In this document: in pieces, positions 27,179-37,073 of the stretch
Position numbering within the stretch: position 1 is the stretch's first letter
Layout: every line of letters starts with the position of its first letter
From: JACKBJ01 sp964549495
GTDB lineage: Bacteria; Chloroflexota; Anaerolineae; Epilineales; Epilineaceae
Assembly (NCBI GenBank): GCA_964549495.1
Contig: CAZJWJ010000002.1
Span: 30,384-94,383, forward strand
Length of the DNA stretch: 64,000 nt
Direction: 5' to 3'
The notes under the pieces: model-generated
Told to the model about the DNA's origin: nothing
The model's database searches: none
What the model saw: the letters and a program-made list of their open reading frames with translations, nothing else
Program-made: the position numbers and the translations under genes

Positions 27179-28432
27179 TCAGGGCTGGTCGGCGTGAATG
27201 GTGGCCAGGAACTCTTGATTGCTCTCGGTGCGCTGCATGCGCTCGATCACCGCCTCGATGGCCTGGGCGCCGCCGCCCATCATGTCGACCATGCGCCGGA
27301 CCAGCCAGACCCGCTCGAGCGTTTCCGGCTCGATGAGCAGGTCCTCGCGCCGAGTGCTGGACTTCTCGATGTCGATGGCCGGATAGACCCGGCGCTCGGC
27401 CAGATGGCGGCTGAGAACCAGCTCCATGTTGCCGGTGCCCTTGAACTCCTCGTAGATCACGTCATCCATGCGGCTGCCGGTCTCGACCAGGCAGGTGGCG
27501 ACGATGGTCAGGCTGCCCCCGTCCTCGATCTTGCGCGCCGCGCCGAAGAAATGCTTGGGCGGGAAGAGCGCGGCCGGGTCCATGCCGCCGGAGAGGGTAC
27601 GGCCGCTCTGGGGTACGACCAGGTTGTAGGCCCGCGTCAGCCGGGTGATCGAGTCGAGCAAGATGACCACGTCACGACCGTGCTCGACCAGGCGCTTGCC
27701 GCGTTCGAGGGCCATCTCGGCCACCCGCACATGATCGCTGATCGGCTCGTCGAAGGTCGAGCTGTAGACCTCGGCCTCGACGGAGCGGTCCATGTCGGTG
27801 ACCTCTTCGGGCCGCTCGCCGATCAGCACCACCATCAGGTGCACGTCGAGCTCGTTCTGGCTGACGCCGTTGGCGATGTCCTTGAGGATGGTGGTCTTGC
27901 CGGCCTTCGGCGGCGAGACGATCAGTCCTCGCTGGCCCCGCCCGATGGGCGAGAGGAGATCGATCAGCCGCGTGGAGATGTGGTCAGGCTCGGTCTCCAG
28001 GTTCAGGCGCTGGTTGGGGAAGATCGGCACCAGGTCCTCGAACTTGGGCCGTGTCTTGGTGGCATCCGGATTCAGGCCGTTGACCGCCTCGACGCGCAAG
28101 AGACCGTAGTACTTCTCGTTCTCCTTGGGGGGCCGCACCTGGCCGATGACCATGTCTCCGGTGCGCAAGGCAAAGCGCCGGATCTGGGACTGGCTGACGT
28201 AGACGTCCTCGTCGCCCGGCTTGACGTTCTGGGAGCGCAGGAAGCCGATTCCGTCCTGCACGATCTCCAGCACGCCGCCGCCGAAGATCAGGCCGCGCCG
28301 CTCGGCGTTGGCGCGCAGGAGACGGAAGACCAACTCGGTCTTCTTGAGCCGCTCGGCCTGGGGGATGTCGAAGTCGCCGGCCATCTGGCGCAGCTCATCG
28401 GTGCTCTTCGACTCGAGTTCGGCGATGTGCAA
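27179..28432 (-). CDS. rho: Transcription termination factor Rho
   Basis: 417-aa hexameric RNA-dependent ATPase that ends transcription. Order: N-terminal helical domain (ELRQMAGDFDIP), a cold-shock-like RNA-binding domain with GGGVLEIVQDGIGFLRS and the QIRRFALRTGD loop, then the ATPase core with Walker A SPPKAGKTT near residue 177, Walker B VVILLDSITR, the Q-loop GGMDP and the R-loop KGTGNME. Length is typical. TTG 28432 is taken as the start because MHIAELESKSTDELRQ is the usual Rho beginning. It lies 64 bp after glpX on the same strand and is probably co-transcribed with it. Confidence 0.97.
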   Translation of the reverse strand: MHIAELESKSTDELRQMAGDFDIPQAERLKKTELVFRLLRANAERRGLIFGGGVLEIVQDGIGFLRSQNVKPGDEDVYVSQSQIRRFALRTGDMVIGQVRPPKENEKYYGLLRVEAVNGLNPDATKTRPKFEDLVPIFPNQRLNLETEPDHISTRLIDLLSPIGRGQRGLIVSPPKAGKTTILKDIANGVSQNELDVHLMVVLIGERPEEVTDMDRSVEAEVYSSTFDEPISDHVRVAEMALERGKRLVEHGRDVVILLDSITRLTRAYNLVVPQSGRTLSGGMDPAALFPPKHFFGAARKIEDGGSLTIVATCLVETGSRMDDVIYEEFKGTGNMELVLSRHLAERRVYPAIDIEKSSTRREDLLIEPETLERVWLVRRMVDMMGGGAQAIEAVIERMQRTESNQEFLATIHADQP

Positions 28433-28496
28433 GGTAGCGTGCTCCGGTCGCGTGGCGCGGGCCGGCCGCGCCTGTCGGCGGTCGATTCGGGCCCGA

Positions 28497-29492
28497 TCAG
28501 CTGGCGTCGTAGGCGACCTGGCTGATCTGCATCAGCTTGTCCCAGTGATGCCGTGCGTCGATGGTGCGCACCGTGCCCGAGCGCGAGCGCATGACCACCG
28601 ATTGGGTGGTGGCGCCATTGCCATGGTAGTGAACGCCATCGAGCAGCTCGCCGTCGGTGATGCCGGTGGCGGCGAAGAAGACGTTGTCGCTGGAGACCAG
28701 ATCGTCGGTGGTCAACACGCGCGAGAGGTCGTAGCCGGCCGCCTCGGCCTTGCGCGCCTCGTTCTCGTCGCGCGGCCACAGGCGACCCTGGATGCTGCCG
28801 CCGAGGCATTTCAGCGCGCAGGCGGCGATCACGCCCTCCGGCGTGCCGCCGATGCCCATCAACACGTCCACGCCGGTGCGCTCGACGGCGGCCATGATCG
28901 CGCCGGCAACGTCGCCGTCGGTGATCAGCCGGATGCGCGCCCCGGTGGCGCGGATGTCCTCGATGAGCTTGGCGTGGCGCGGTCGGTCCAGGACGACCAC
29001 CGTCAGGTCATCCAGGTCCTTGCGCTTGGCCTGCGCGATGCCGCGCAGGTTGGCCTCGACCGGAGCGTTGAGGTCGATGGCGCCGGCGGCATCGGGGCCG
29101 ACGGCGATCTTGTCCATGTAGAAGACCGGGCCGGGATCGAACATCGAGCCGCGTTCGGCCACGCCGACGACCGCCAGGGCGTTCGGCCGCCCCAGGGCCA
29201 GGAGCCGGGTGCCGTCGACAGGATCGACGGCCACGTCGACCTGGGGTCCGTTGCCGGTGCCCACCTGCTCGCCGTTGAAGAGCATCGGGGCCTCGTCCTT
29301 CTCGCCTTCGCCGATGACCACAACGCCATCGCAGTCGACCGTGCGCAGCATCAGGCGCATGGCGTCGACGGCCGCTTGGTCGCCGGCCTCTTTCTCGCCG
29401 CGGCCCATCCAGCGGCCGGCAGCCAGCGCGGCCGACTCGGTGACGCGGGCGAGCTCGAGGGCGAGGTTTCGATCCGGGGCGGACTGGGCCAT
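28497..29492 (-). CDS. glpX: Class II fructose-1,6-bisphosphatase GlpX
   Basis: 331-aa metal-dependent phosphatase that hydrolyses fructose 1,6-bisphosphate to fructose 6-phosphate in gluconeogenesis. Family motifs: GEGEKDEAP, the lithium-sensitive phosphatase site VAVDPVDGTRLLA near residue 92, and GIGGTPEGVIAACA. ATG 29492 has AGGAG 8 bases ahead; the in-frame GTG 29501 directly abuts that site and is less likely. A TATAAT box lies about 118 bp upstream. Rho follows on the same strand. Confidence 0.96.
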   Translation of the reverse strand: MAQSAPDRNLALELARVTESAALAAGRWMGRGEKEAGDQAAVDAMRLMLRTVDCDGVVVIGEGEKDEAPMLFNGEQVGTGNGPQVDVAVDPVDGTRLLALGRPNALAVVGVAERGSMFDPGPVFYMDKIAVGPDAAGAIDLNAPVEANLRGIAQAKRKDLDDLTVVVLDRPRHAKLIEDIRATGARIRLITDGDVAGAIMAAVERTGVDVLMGIGGTPEGVIAACALKCLGGSIQGRLWPRDENEARKAEAAGYDLSRVLTTDDLVSSDNVFFAATGITDGELLDGVHYHGNGATTQSVVMRSRSGTVRTIDARHHWDKLMQISQVAYDAS

Positions 29493-29609
29493 GGAGAGCA
29501 CTCCTGTGGGGCATGCAGGCCAAACTGTGCGTCGAGGAGAGGAGCTTCGGGGGTCGTGGAATCGGGAAGCCAGACAACGAGGGGCAGCCGGTGCCGGCCG
29601 CGAGCGGCG

Positions 29610-29639
29610 ATTATAACAGAGCTGGCGCCGGGACGTGAA
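29610..29639 (-). promoter_or_regulatory. Promoter for glpX-rho
   Basis: TATAAT at 29610-29615 with TTCACG 18 bp upstream (29634-29639), reading toward glpX. The -10 is consensus; the -35 matches the consensus in part. Confidence 0.55.
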
Positions 29640-29690
29640 GCCGGGGCGAAAGGTCGGACGGGCAAGACATCCTGGCGCAGTGCGGGGGCT

Positions 29691-30944
29691 TCAGCCTTCT
29701 TCGAGCGCGGCGGCGATCGCCTCGTCGCGGTGCAGCCGGCGCGTGGGGATGCGGTTGGCCGCCAGCGCGGCCGCCAGCGCATCGTTGCTGCCGGCCGGGC
29801 CGAAGCTGTTGGCGTCGACCAGGACCACCAGGCTGTGCACACCGCGCAGCTTCAGGGCGCGCAAGGCCTCCACCCAGCGCAGCGAGGTGGTGGCGGTGAT
29901 GACCACCAGGGTGGCATGCCGCTTGAGCTCGTGGCTCTCGGCGGAGAGCACCTCCGAGAGACCCGAGCGGCCCGCGGCCCGCAGGACGGCCAGGTGGGTG
30001 AGGATCTTGGAGATCTGGCGGTCGCCGCGATCGGGCTGGGCGACGATCCGGCGCTGCCCGTGGGCGATCAAGCCCACGCTCTTGCCGTCCTCCAGGAAAT
30101 GCCGTGCCAGGCTGGCCGCCGCCACCACGGCATACTCCTCGGTGCTGGGCAGGACCTCCGGCAGGTCCTCGTCCACCCAGGGCATGGCCGAGCCGGGCTC
30201 CGCCTCGCGATCCGCCTCGGCCGCCGCCACGTGGGCGTCCCGATCCAAATCGAGCAGGATCCAGTAGTCGGCGATGGGGTCCAGCTCGAACTCGCGGGTG
30301 TAGAGCTGGTTGCGACGGGCCGAGGTCGGCCAGTGGATGCGCTTGAAGTCATCCCCCGGCCGGTAGCCGCGGACGCCGCGCACGTTGGTGGTGGCCAGCT
30401 CGCTGCGCCTGCGGATGACCTGACCGCCCGAGAGATAGCCGGTGGGTAGGTCCAGGGCGCGCAAGGGCAGGCTGCGCGGGTAGACCACGAAGGGAGCGGT
30501 CTGACCGTACTTGCGCTCGAGCCGGAAGATCCCCAAGGGATCGCCGCCGGCCACCGTCATCGGCCCCAGGCGGAACATGCCGCGCCGGCGGCAGACCGTG
30601 CGCACCGTCCAGCGCCGCGTGCGGCCCGGAGCCATGGTCGACAGCACGCGGCTGGCGTGATGTCCCGGCAGATCGCTGTGGTCGCGCACCTCCAGAAAGA
30701 GCTTGGGCAGCCAGCCGCGATTGGTCAGGCCGAAGCTCTCCTCGGCCAGTCCGCCCACCTCGGCCCGGCTGGCCCGGGTCCGGCGCGAGATCTCGATCCA
30801 GCGCACCGAGCTCCAGGTGAGCAGGGCGGCCACCGCCAGCAAGCTCGAGAGGGCCCAGGTGAGCCGCCAGATCAAGGGATGGCCGAAGAGCAATGCGATG
30901 GCGGCGACCACCAGCGTGACACCGACCAGAAAGCGACCGTGCAT
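29691..30944 (-). CDS. DUF58 membrane protein, partner of MoxR
   Basis: 417-aa protein of the longer DUF58 type: two close N-terminal membrane helices (residues about 5-45), a beta-rich part (RTVCRRRGMFRLGPMTVAGGDPLG), then the DUF58 core with GVRGYRPGDDFKRIHWPTSA near residues 198-218 and a VWA-like C-terminal half. Proteins of this build sit next to MoxR ATPases; the role is unknown. ATG 30944 follows the moxR stop by one base, so the pair is translated together. No VWA membrane partner is adjacent, unlike in the cluster at 6-15 kb. Confidence 0.87.
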   Translation of the reverse strand: MHGRFLVGVTLVVAAIALLFGHPLIWRLTWALSSLLAVAALLTWSSVRWIEISRRTRASRAEVGGLAEESFGLTNRGWLPKLFLEVRDHSDLPGHHASRVLSTMAPGRTRRWTVRTVCRRRGMFRLGPMTVAGGDPLGIFRLERKYGQTAPFVVYPRSLPLRALDLPTGYLSGGQVIRRRSELATTNVRGVRGYRPGDDFKRIHWPTSARRNQLYTREFELDPIADYWILLDLDRDAHVAAAEADREAEPGSAMPWVDEDLPEVLPSTEEYAVVAAASLARHFLEDGKSVGLIAHGQRRIVAQPDRGDRQISKILTHLAVLRAAGRSGLSEVLSAESHELKRHATLVVITATTSLRWVEALRALKLRGVHSLVVLVDANSFGPAGSNDALAAALAANRIPTRRLHRDEAIAAALEEG

Positions 30945-30945
30945 G

Positions 30946-31893
<948 letters not shown>

Positions 31894-31963
31894 GCGGTCT
31901 CTCTCTCGTTTTGCTAGGGCGGTGCGGTCGCTCATGGAAAGTCGGTGACTTGGGGGCGAGCTA

Positions 31964-32113
31964 ACGATAGCATTCGCGGATCGGCTGCCCATCCACCCGT
32001 GGCCCGCGCCCCATCGATGGCTCCCGGTAGCCGAGCCTTACGAGCCGAGCCCTGATCAAAACGAAGGGATCCGGCTCGGGGTTCAGACGCCTGCGCAGTC
32101 CTTGTGGTATCGT
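31964..32113. promoter_or_regulatory. Divergent -10 boxes TATCGT for moxR/DUF58 and rlmN
   Basis: The same hexamer TATCGT occurs reading left at 31964-31969 (toward moxR) and right at 32108-32113 (toward rlmN). The right one ends 8 bases before the rlmN GTG, suggesting a leaderless transcript. No clear -35 boxes. Confidence 0.4.
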
Positions 32114-32121
32114 TGCCGACC

Positions 32122-33270
32122 GTGAACGACGAACGCATCGCGCTCTACGAGCTCGACCACGAGGGCCTGGAGGCCTTGATGGCCGAGCTGGGACAGCCTC
32201 GCTACCGAGCCGACCAGATCTGGCGATGGCTCTACCGCCACCTGGCCGATGACTTCGGCGCGATGAGCGACCTTCCCGCCGATCTGCGCGACCGGCTGGC
32301 CGAGAGATGCCGGCTCGAGCGGCTCCGGCCCTTGGCCCGGACCGAGAGCGAGGATGGTCTGGCGACCAAGTTCCTCTTCGGGCTGCCGGACGGCCAGCAG
32401 GTCGAGACGGTGCTGATGCACTACGTCGATCCGGCCGATGAGGACCCGGACGGGCCAAACGAAGGCGAGATCCCGGCCGGCCGGCATACCATCTGTCTGT
32501 CGACCCAGGCCGGTTGCGCGATGGGCTGCGTCTTCTGCGCCACCGGTCAGATGGGCTTGCTGCGCGACCTGAGCGTCGGCGAATGCGTCGAGCAGGTCCT
32601 GCATTGCGCTCGCTTGCTGCGCGCGGCCGGCGAGCGTCTCGACAACGTGGTCTTCATGGGCATGGGCGAGCCCCTGGCCAATTGGGAAGCCACCTGGGCT
32701 TGTGTCGAGCGCCTGATCGATCCGGAGGGCTTGGGACTCAGCCCGCGGCGCCTGACCATCTCGACCGTGGGCATCGTGCCCGGCATCCGCCGGCTGGCCG
32801 AGAGCGGCTTGCCGCTGCGCCTGGCGGTCTCGCTGCACGCGCCGGACGATGCGCTGCGCAGCCGATTGGTGGCGGTGAACCAGGTCTACGGTCTGTCGGA
32901 GATCCTGGCGGCTTGCCGCGACTACCAAGCCGCCGGGGGGCGCCGCATCACCTTCGAATACGTGCTCATCGCCGGGGTCAACGACGCGATCGAGCAGGCA
33001 CGGCATCTGGCCGCGCGGCTGGGCGGCCTGGACGCGCACGTCAACCTGATCCCGCTCAACCCCACCGACGGCAGTCCGATGCGGCCCAGCCCTTATCGCG
33101 ACGCGGTGGCCTTCCAGGACGCCCTGCGCGCGTCCGGGCTCGGCACGACCCTGCGCATGCGCAGGGGCATCGACGTTCAAGCCGGCTGCGGGCAGTTGCG
33201 CAGCCGCAGCCAGACCGGCCAGATGGGCCGGACCATCCCCTTGCTCGAAGACACGGGAGCCCGCTCATGA
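32122..33270 (+). CDS. rlmN: 23S rRNA (adenine2503-C2)/tRNA methyltransferase RlmN
   Basis: 382-aa radical-SAM enzyme that methylates C2 of A2503 in 23S rRNA and of A37 in some tRNAs. The cluster Cys motif CxxxCxxC is at residues 132-139 (CAMGCVFC), preceded by CLSTQAG, with GMGEPL and the C-terminal RRGIDVQAGCGQL holding the catalytic Cys of the mechanism. Length is normal. GTG 32122 is preferred over the in-frame GTG 32104, which would overlap the -10 box. The stop overlaps rpe as ATGA. Confidence 0.95.
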   Translation: MNDERIALYELDHEGLEALMAELGQPRYRADQIWRWLYRHLADDFGAMSDLPADLRDRLAERCRLERLRPLARTESEDGLATKFLFGLPDGQQVETVLMHYVDPADEDPDGPNEGEIPAGRHTICLSTQAGCAMGCVFCATGQMGLLRDLSVGECVEQVLHCARLLRAAGERLDNVVFMGMGEPLANWEATWACVERLIDPEGLGLSPRRLTISTVGIVPGIRRLAESGLPLRLAVSLHAPDDALRSRLVAVNQVYGLSEILAACRDYQAAGGRRITFEYVLIAGVNDAIEQARHLAARLGGLDAHVNLIPLNPTDGSPMRPSPYRDAVAFQDALRASGLGTTLRMRRGIDVQAGCGQLRSRSQTGQMGRTIPLLEDTGARS

Positions 33271-33989
33271 GCCAGCCGCACCCGGACCTGGAGATCCTGC
33301 CTTCCATCCTCTCGGCCGACTTCGCCCGATTGGGCGCGGACGTGGAGGCCGTGGCCGCCGCCGGCGTGCGCAAGCTGCACGTCGACGTGATGGACGGGCG
33401 CTTCGTGCCCAACATCTCCATCGGCCTGCCGGTGCTGCGCTCCCTTCGCCAGGCCACCGATCTCTTCCTCGACTGCCACCTGATGATCGTGGAGCCGGAG
33501 CGCTATGCCCTGGAGTTCGCCCGCTACGGTGCGGACGGCGTGACGATCCACGTCGAGGCCTGCCGGCACCCCCATCGCTTGCTGCAGCAGCTGCGCGACG
33601 CCGGGGTGGTGGCAGGCGTGGCCCTGAACCCGGGCACACCCCTGTCGAGCATCGAGGAACTCTTGCCCCTGCTCGACCTCGTCCTGATCATGACCGTGAA
33701 CCCGGGCTTCGGAGGCCAGAGCTTCATCGCGCCGATGCGCTCCAAGATCGAGCGATTGCAGGCGCTCATCGAGGAGGCGGGGGCGCCGGTGACCATTCAG
33801 GTCGACGGCGGGATCGCGCCGGGAACGGCCGGCGCGGTGGTCGCGGCCGGCGCGAGAGAGCTCGTGGCCGGCTCGGCTGTCTTCTCGACGGGCAAGCCGC
33901 CATCCGCGGCCCTGGCCGAGCTTCGCGCCGCGGCCGAGCGCGGACTGAGTGCGCCAAGCGCCGGAACTCGGGGCGGCTCCACGGATTGA
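33267..33989 (+). CDS. rpe: Ribulose-phosphate 3-epimerase
   Basis: 240-aa TIM-barrel enzyme of the pentose phosphate pathway that interconverts ribulose 5-phosphate and xylulose 5-phosphate. Motifs: PSILSADFARL, LHVDVMDGRFVPNISIG (metal His/Asp), DCHLMI, the phosphate loop MTVNPGFGGQSF, and VDGGI with the metal Asp. The last 15 or so residues are a short disordered tail. The gene starts in the ATGA overlap with rlmN and has no clear terminator before the convergent rpmB. Confidence 0.96.
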   Translation: MSQPHPDLEILPSILSADFARLGADVEAVAAAGVRKLHVDVMDGRFVPNISIGLPVLRSLRQATDLFLDCHLMIVEPERYALEFARYGADGVTIHVEACRHPHRLLQQLRDAGVVAGVALNPGTPLSSIEELLPLLDLVLIMTVNPGFGGQSFIAPMRSKIERLQALIEEAGAPVTIQVDGGIAPGTAGAVVAAGARELVAGSAVFSTGKPPSAALAELRAAAERGLSAPSAGTRGGSTD

Positions 33990-34078
33990 GACCGGTTCGT
34001 GGCGCGGGCGAGTTACATTAGGGGCGGCTGAGCTCAGAGATCCGGCCCGGGCTCATCCACCCCGGCCTCGGCGAAAGC

Positions 34079-34261
34079 TCAGCCGGACTTGCTCATCGTG
34101 CGCAAACAGCGGGTGCAGACCTTGACCCGCTTCTTCTTGCCGTCCTCGTAGACCGTGGCGCTCTGCACGTTGATGCTGAAGCGTCGCTTGGTCGCCTTGA
34201 GCGAGAAGGGGCGGCTCTGGCCGAACATCGGCGACTTTCCGCACTTGTAGCACTTGGCCAT
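34079..34261 (-). CDS. rpmB: 50S ribosomal protein L28
   Basis: 60-aa L28 beginning AKCYKCGKSPMFG, with RRFSINVQS and a CTRC near the end. Both CxxC pairs are present, so this is the zinc-binding form. A GAGGTG site lies 6 bases before ATG 34261. It is divergent from recG, a pairing common in several phyla. Confidence 0.96.
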   Translation of the reverse strand: MAKCYKCGKSPMFGQSRPFSLKATKRRFSINVQSATVYEDGKKKRVKVCTRCLRTMSKSG

Positions 34262-34425
34262 CGGTTCACCTCGAAGTGATGCGTCGATCGATGGTTACCT
34301 AAGGTATGGGCCGGTCACGGCCGCGGGGCTCCATCGATTGAAGTCGAGCGTACGAATCCAATAGACTAGCAGCCGGGCGATGGCCGAGCAAGGCGCGGCA
34401 TCCTTGACCCTCCCGAGGGCGCCCG

Positions 34426-34431
34426 CTATGC
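34426..34431 (+). promoter_or_regulatory. -10 box TATGCT for recG
   Basis: TATGCT ends 8 bases before ATG 34440, which implies a leaderless recG transcript. No consensus -35 is seen. Confidence 0.4.
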
Positions 34432-34439
34432 TCGCCGGC

Positions 34440-37004
34440 ATGCATCCCGACATCGAGCGCATGGTCAAGATCCTCGAGCTCGAGCGAGAACAGGGCTGCC
34501 GCGATCGGGCCGTCCAAGGCGGGCTCGAGGCCTTCGCCGAGCGCTGGGGCGAGGCCGCGGCCAGCTCCCTACCCGATCTCAAGATCGATCGGGTGACCTC
34601 GGCCCTCGAGGGCTACGGCGAACAGCAGGAGACCGAACGCGAGAAGGGCGTCATCAACGCTCTCCGCGCGCTGCGCGGCACCCGCGGCGGGGGCAAGCAG
34701 CGCGACCGGGGTCGGTCCGCCGGTGCATCGGCCGCCCGCTCCGATCGGCCGGTTGCCCGCTCGGCGGCCAAGCCCCCCGCCCCGGCGGCCCTGGACCCCG
34801 GCCGCGAGCACCCTCCGCGCGATCGCCCGGAGCTCGACCTCCCCGTACGCGACTTGCGGGGCATCGGCGACAAGGCCGCGGGCCATCTGGCGCGACTGGA
34901 GCTGCACAGCATTCGCGACCTCCTCCTGCACCTGCCGGCCCGCTACCGCGATTTCCGCGACATGCCGCGCATCGATCAGCTGGAGGTGGGCCAGGATGCC
35001 ACGGTGGCCGCGACCATCTGGCGCGTCAGCGGCCGGCGCATCGGCGGCAACCGGCATCTGCTGAGCCTGATCCTCAGCGACACCACGGGGCAACTGCAGG
35101 TCAGCTACTTCAACCAGCCCTACTTGGAGAAGCGCTTCCGGCGCGGGCAGCAGATCGTGGTCAGCGGCAAGGTGGAGGTGCGGGCGGGCCGCTTGACGAT
35201 GAGCTCGCCGGAATGGGAGGGCATCGACCAACAGAAGGCGCATACCGCCCGGATGGTGCCGATCTACCCCCTGACCGAGGGGATCAAACAGCGCTGGCTG
35301 CGACGACAGATCTTGCAGGCCCTCGAGCGCTGGGTGGATGCCTTCGGCGATCCCTTGCCTGCCTCTCTGCGCGCCGAGCACGATCTATTGGCCTTCCCGG
35401 ACGCCCTGCGCGAGCTCCACTTTCCGCGGGACGCGGCGCATCTGGAGCGCGCCCGCCGCCGCCTGGCCTTCGACGACCTCTTGTTGGTGCAGCTCTGGGC
35501 CGGGCGTCGCCGGCGGGCGCGCAAGTCGCAGCCCGGCGTCAATCTGGCCGAGGGACTCCTGGAGATGCGGCGTTTCGTCGATGCCCTGCCCTACGAGCTG
35601 ACCCGCGCGGAGCCCGACCGTCCAGACCGGCGGGGCCAGCGCGAGGTGATCCGCGAGATCGTCGACGATCTCTCCCGACCCGAGCCGATGAGCCGCCTCT
35701 TGCAAGGCGACGTGGGCTGTGGCAAGACGGCGGTGGCCGGCGCGGCGCTGGCCCTCTGCGTCGGCGCGGGGCATCAAGGCGCCCTGATGGCGCCGACCGA
35801 GATCCTGGCCGAGCAGCATTTCCGCAGCCTGCTGGCGAGCTTCGAGCCGCTGGGCTATCGGCCCTTCGACCCTTCGGCGCCGGATCGGGATGCCGATCGG
35901 CACCGCATCGCCCGCTTGGTCGGCAGCATGAGCGCGGGCGACAAGGACCGAACGGCCGAAGCCCTCCGAAGGGGCGAGGTGGAGCTGGTGGTGGGAACCC
36001 ACGCGGTCATCCAGGACCGCGTGGCCTTCCGCTGCCTGGGCCTGGCCATCGTCGACGAGAAGCACCGCTTCGGCGTGCTGCAAAAGGCCGAGCTGCTGCT
36101 CAAGGGCAGTCGCGGTGGCGGGGCCGAGGCGGCCCAGCCGCATTTCTTGCTGATGACGGCCACGCCCATCCCGCGCAGCATGAAGCTGGCCATGCTCGGT
36201 GATGCCGACGTCAGCGTGATCGAGACCATGCCGCCGGGGCGCAAGGCCATCCGCAGCCATCTCTTGTCGCCCTCCGAGCGAGCCCGGGCGCATGCCTTCA
36301 TCCGCCGGCGCGTCCTCGAGCGGGGGCAGCAAGCCTACATCGTCCATCCCCTGGTGGAGGAATCGGAGTCCATCGATGCCCGAGCGGCGGTGGAGTCCTT
36401 CCCCGAGCTCGATCAGGAGGTCTTCGGTGACCTGGAGGTCGGCCTCTTGCACGGTCAGCTGCGGCCGGCGGAGAAGGAGGCGGTCATGCGCCGCTTCCAG
36501 GCCGGCGAGATCGACGTGCTCGTAGCCACCAGCGTCATCGAGGTGGGTGTCGACGTGCCGAACGCCACCGTCATGCTCATCGAGAACGCCGAGCGCTTCG
36601 GTCTGGCCCAACTGCACCAGTTCCGGGGGCGGGTGGGGCGAGGCTCCGAGGACAGCACCTGTCTCTTCATCTCGGAAGCGCGGTCCGAGAGCGCGCGAAA
36701 GCGCCTCGAGGCCCTGGTGGAGCCGATCACCGATCCGAAGACCGGGCAGAAGCGTCTGCGCACGGGCCTCGAGCTGGCCAAGTTCGACCTCGATCAGCGA
36801 GGTCCGGGCGATCTCTTCGGACTGCGTCAGGCCGGTTGGGAGACCGAGCTGCGCTTTGCCCACCTGGCGTCCACCGAGTCCATGATCTTGGCCTCGCGCG
36901 TGGCCGAGCGTTTGATGCGCGACGATCCATGGCTGGCCGGCGAGGGCCTGGCGGTCCTTCGGGAGCGCGTCGACGCGCTGATCGAGGCCCGCGAGCGCAT
37001 TTGA
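34440..37004 (+). CDS. recG: ATP-dependent DNA helicase RecG
   Basis: 854-aa branch-migration helicase that acts on stalled forks and recombination junctions. An N-terminal extension of about 110 residues (RMVKILELEREQGCRDRAV...) precedes the wedge/OB domain (LRGIGDKAAGHLARL, LHLPARYRDF). The helicase core has Walker A GDVGCGKTAVAGA, motif II DEKH (in VDEKHRFGVLQ), motif III TATPIPRS, then TSVIEVGVDVPNA and the RGRVGRG motif. Motif II normally reads DEQH, so Lys is unusual. Long N-termini are known in Chloroflexota and cyanobacterial RecG. ATG 34440 fits the -10 box; ATG 34428 is an alternative. Confidence 0.95.
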   Translation: MHPDIERMVKILELEREQGCRDRAVQGGLEAFAERWGEAAASSLPDLKIDRVTSALEGYGEQQETEREKGVINALRALRGTRGGGKQRDRGRSAGASAARSDRPVARSAAKPPAPAALDPGREHPPRDRPELDLPVRDLRGIGDKAAGHLARLELHSIRDLLLHLPARYRDFRDMPRIDQLEVGQDATVAATIWRVSGRRIGGNRHLLSLILSDTTGQLQVSYFNQPYLEKRFRRGQQIVVSGKVEVRAGRLTMSSPEWEGIDQQKAHTARMVPIYPLTEGIKQRWLRRQILQALERWVDAFGDPLPASLRAEHDLLAFPDALRELHFPRDAAHLERARRRLAFDDLLLVQLWAGRRRRARKSQPGVNLAEGLLEMRRFVDALPYELTRAEPDRPDRRGQREVIREIVDDLSRPEPMSRLLQGDVGCGKTAVAGAALALCVGAGHQGALMAPTEILAEQHFRSLLASFEPLGYRPFDPSAPDRDADRHRIARLVGSMSAGDKDRTAEALRRGEVELVVGTHAVIQDRVAFRCLGLAIVDEKHRFGVLQKAELLLKGSRGGGAEAAQPHFLLMTATPIPRSMKLAMLGDADVSVIETMPPGRKAIRSHLLSPSERARAHAFIRRRVLERGQQAYIVHPLVEESESIDARAAVESFPELDQEVFGDLEVGLLHGQLRPAEKEAVMRRFQAGEIDVLVATSVIEVGVDVPNATVMLIENAERFGLAQLHQFRGRVGRGSEDSTCLFISEARSESARKRLEALVEPITDPKTGQKRLRTGLELAKFDLDQRGPGDLFGLRQAGWETELRFAHLASTESMILASRVAERLMRDDPWLAGEGLAVLRERVDALIEARERI

Positions 37005-37005
37005 C

Positions 37006-37025
37006 CGCCGGCCGATCGGCCGGCG
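37006..37025. terminator. 20-bp perfect palindrome after recG
   Basis: CGCCGGCCGATCGGCCGGCG starts 1 base after the recG stop and precedes the coaD promoter. It may form a GC-rich terminator hairpin, although without a U-tract, or serve as a protein site. Confidence 0.45.
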
Positions 37026-37029
37026 CATG

Positions 37030-37058
37030 TCGACCGACGGGCGCCGGCATGATATCAT
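37030..37058 (+). promoter_or_regulatory. Promoter for coaD
   Basis: TCGACC (37030-37035), 17 bp, TATCAT (37053-37058), then a strong GGAGGAG just before ATG 37074. Four of six bases match the -35 consensus. Confidence 0.5.
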
Positions 37059-37073
37059 CGCCGCAGGAGGAGC

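Noticed and set aside
34026..34085. Inverted repeat GGCTGAGCT/AGCTCAGCC between rpe and rpmB as a terminator.
   Set aside because: The arms are more than 40 bases apart and one overlaps the end of rpmB; too weak to call.
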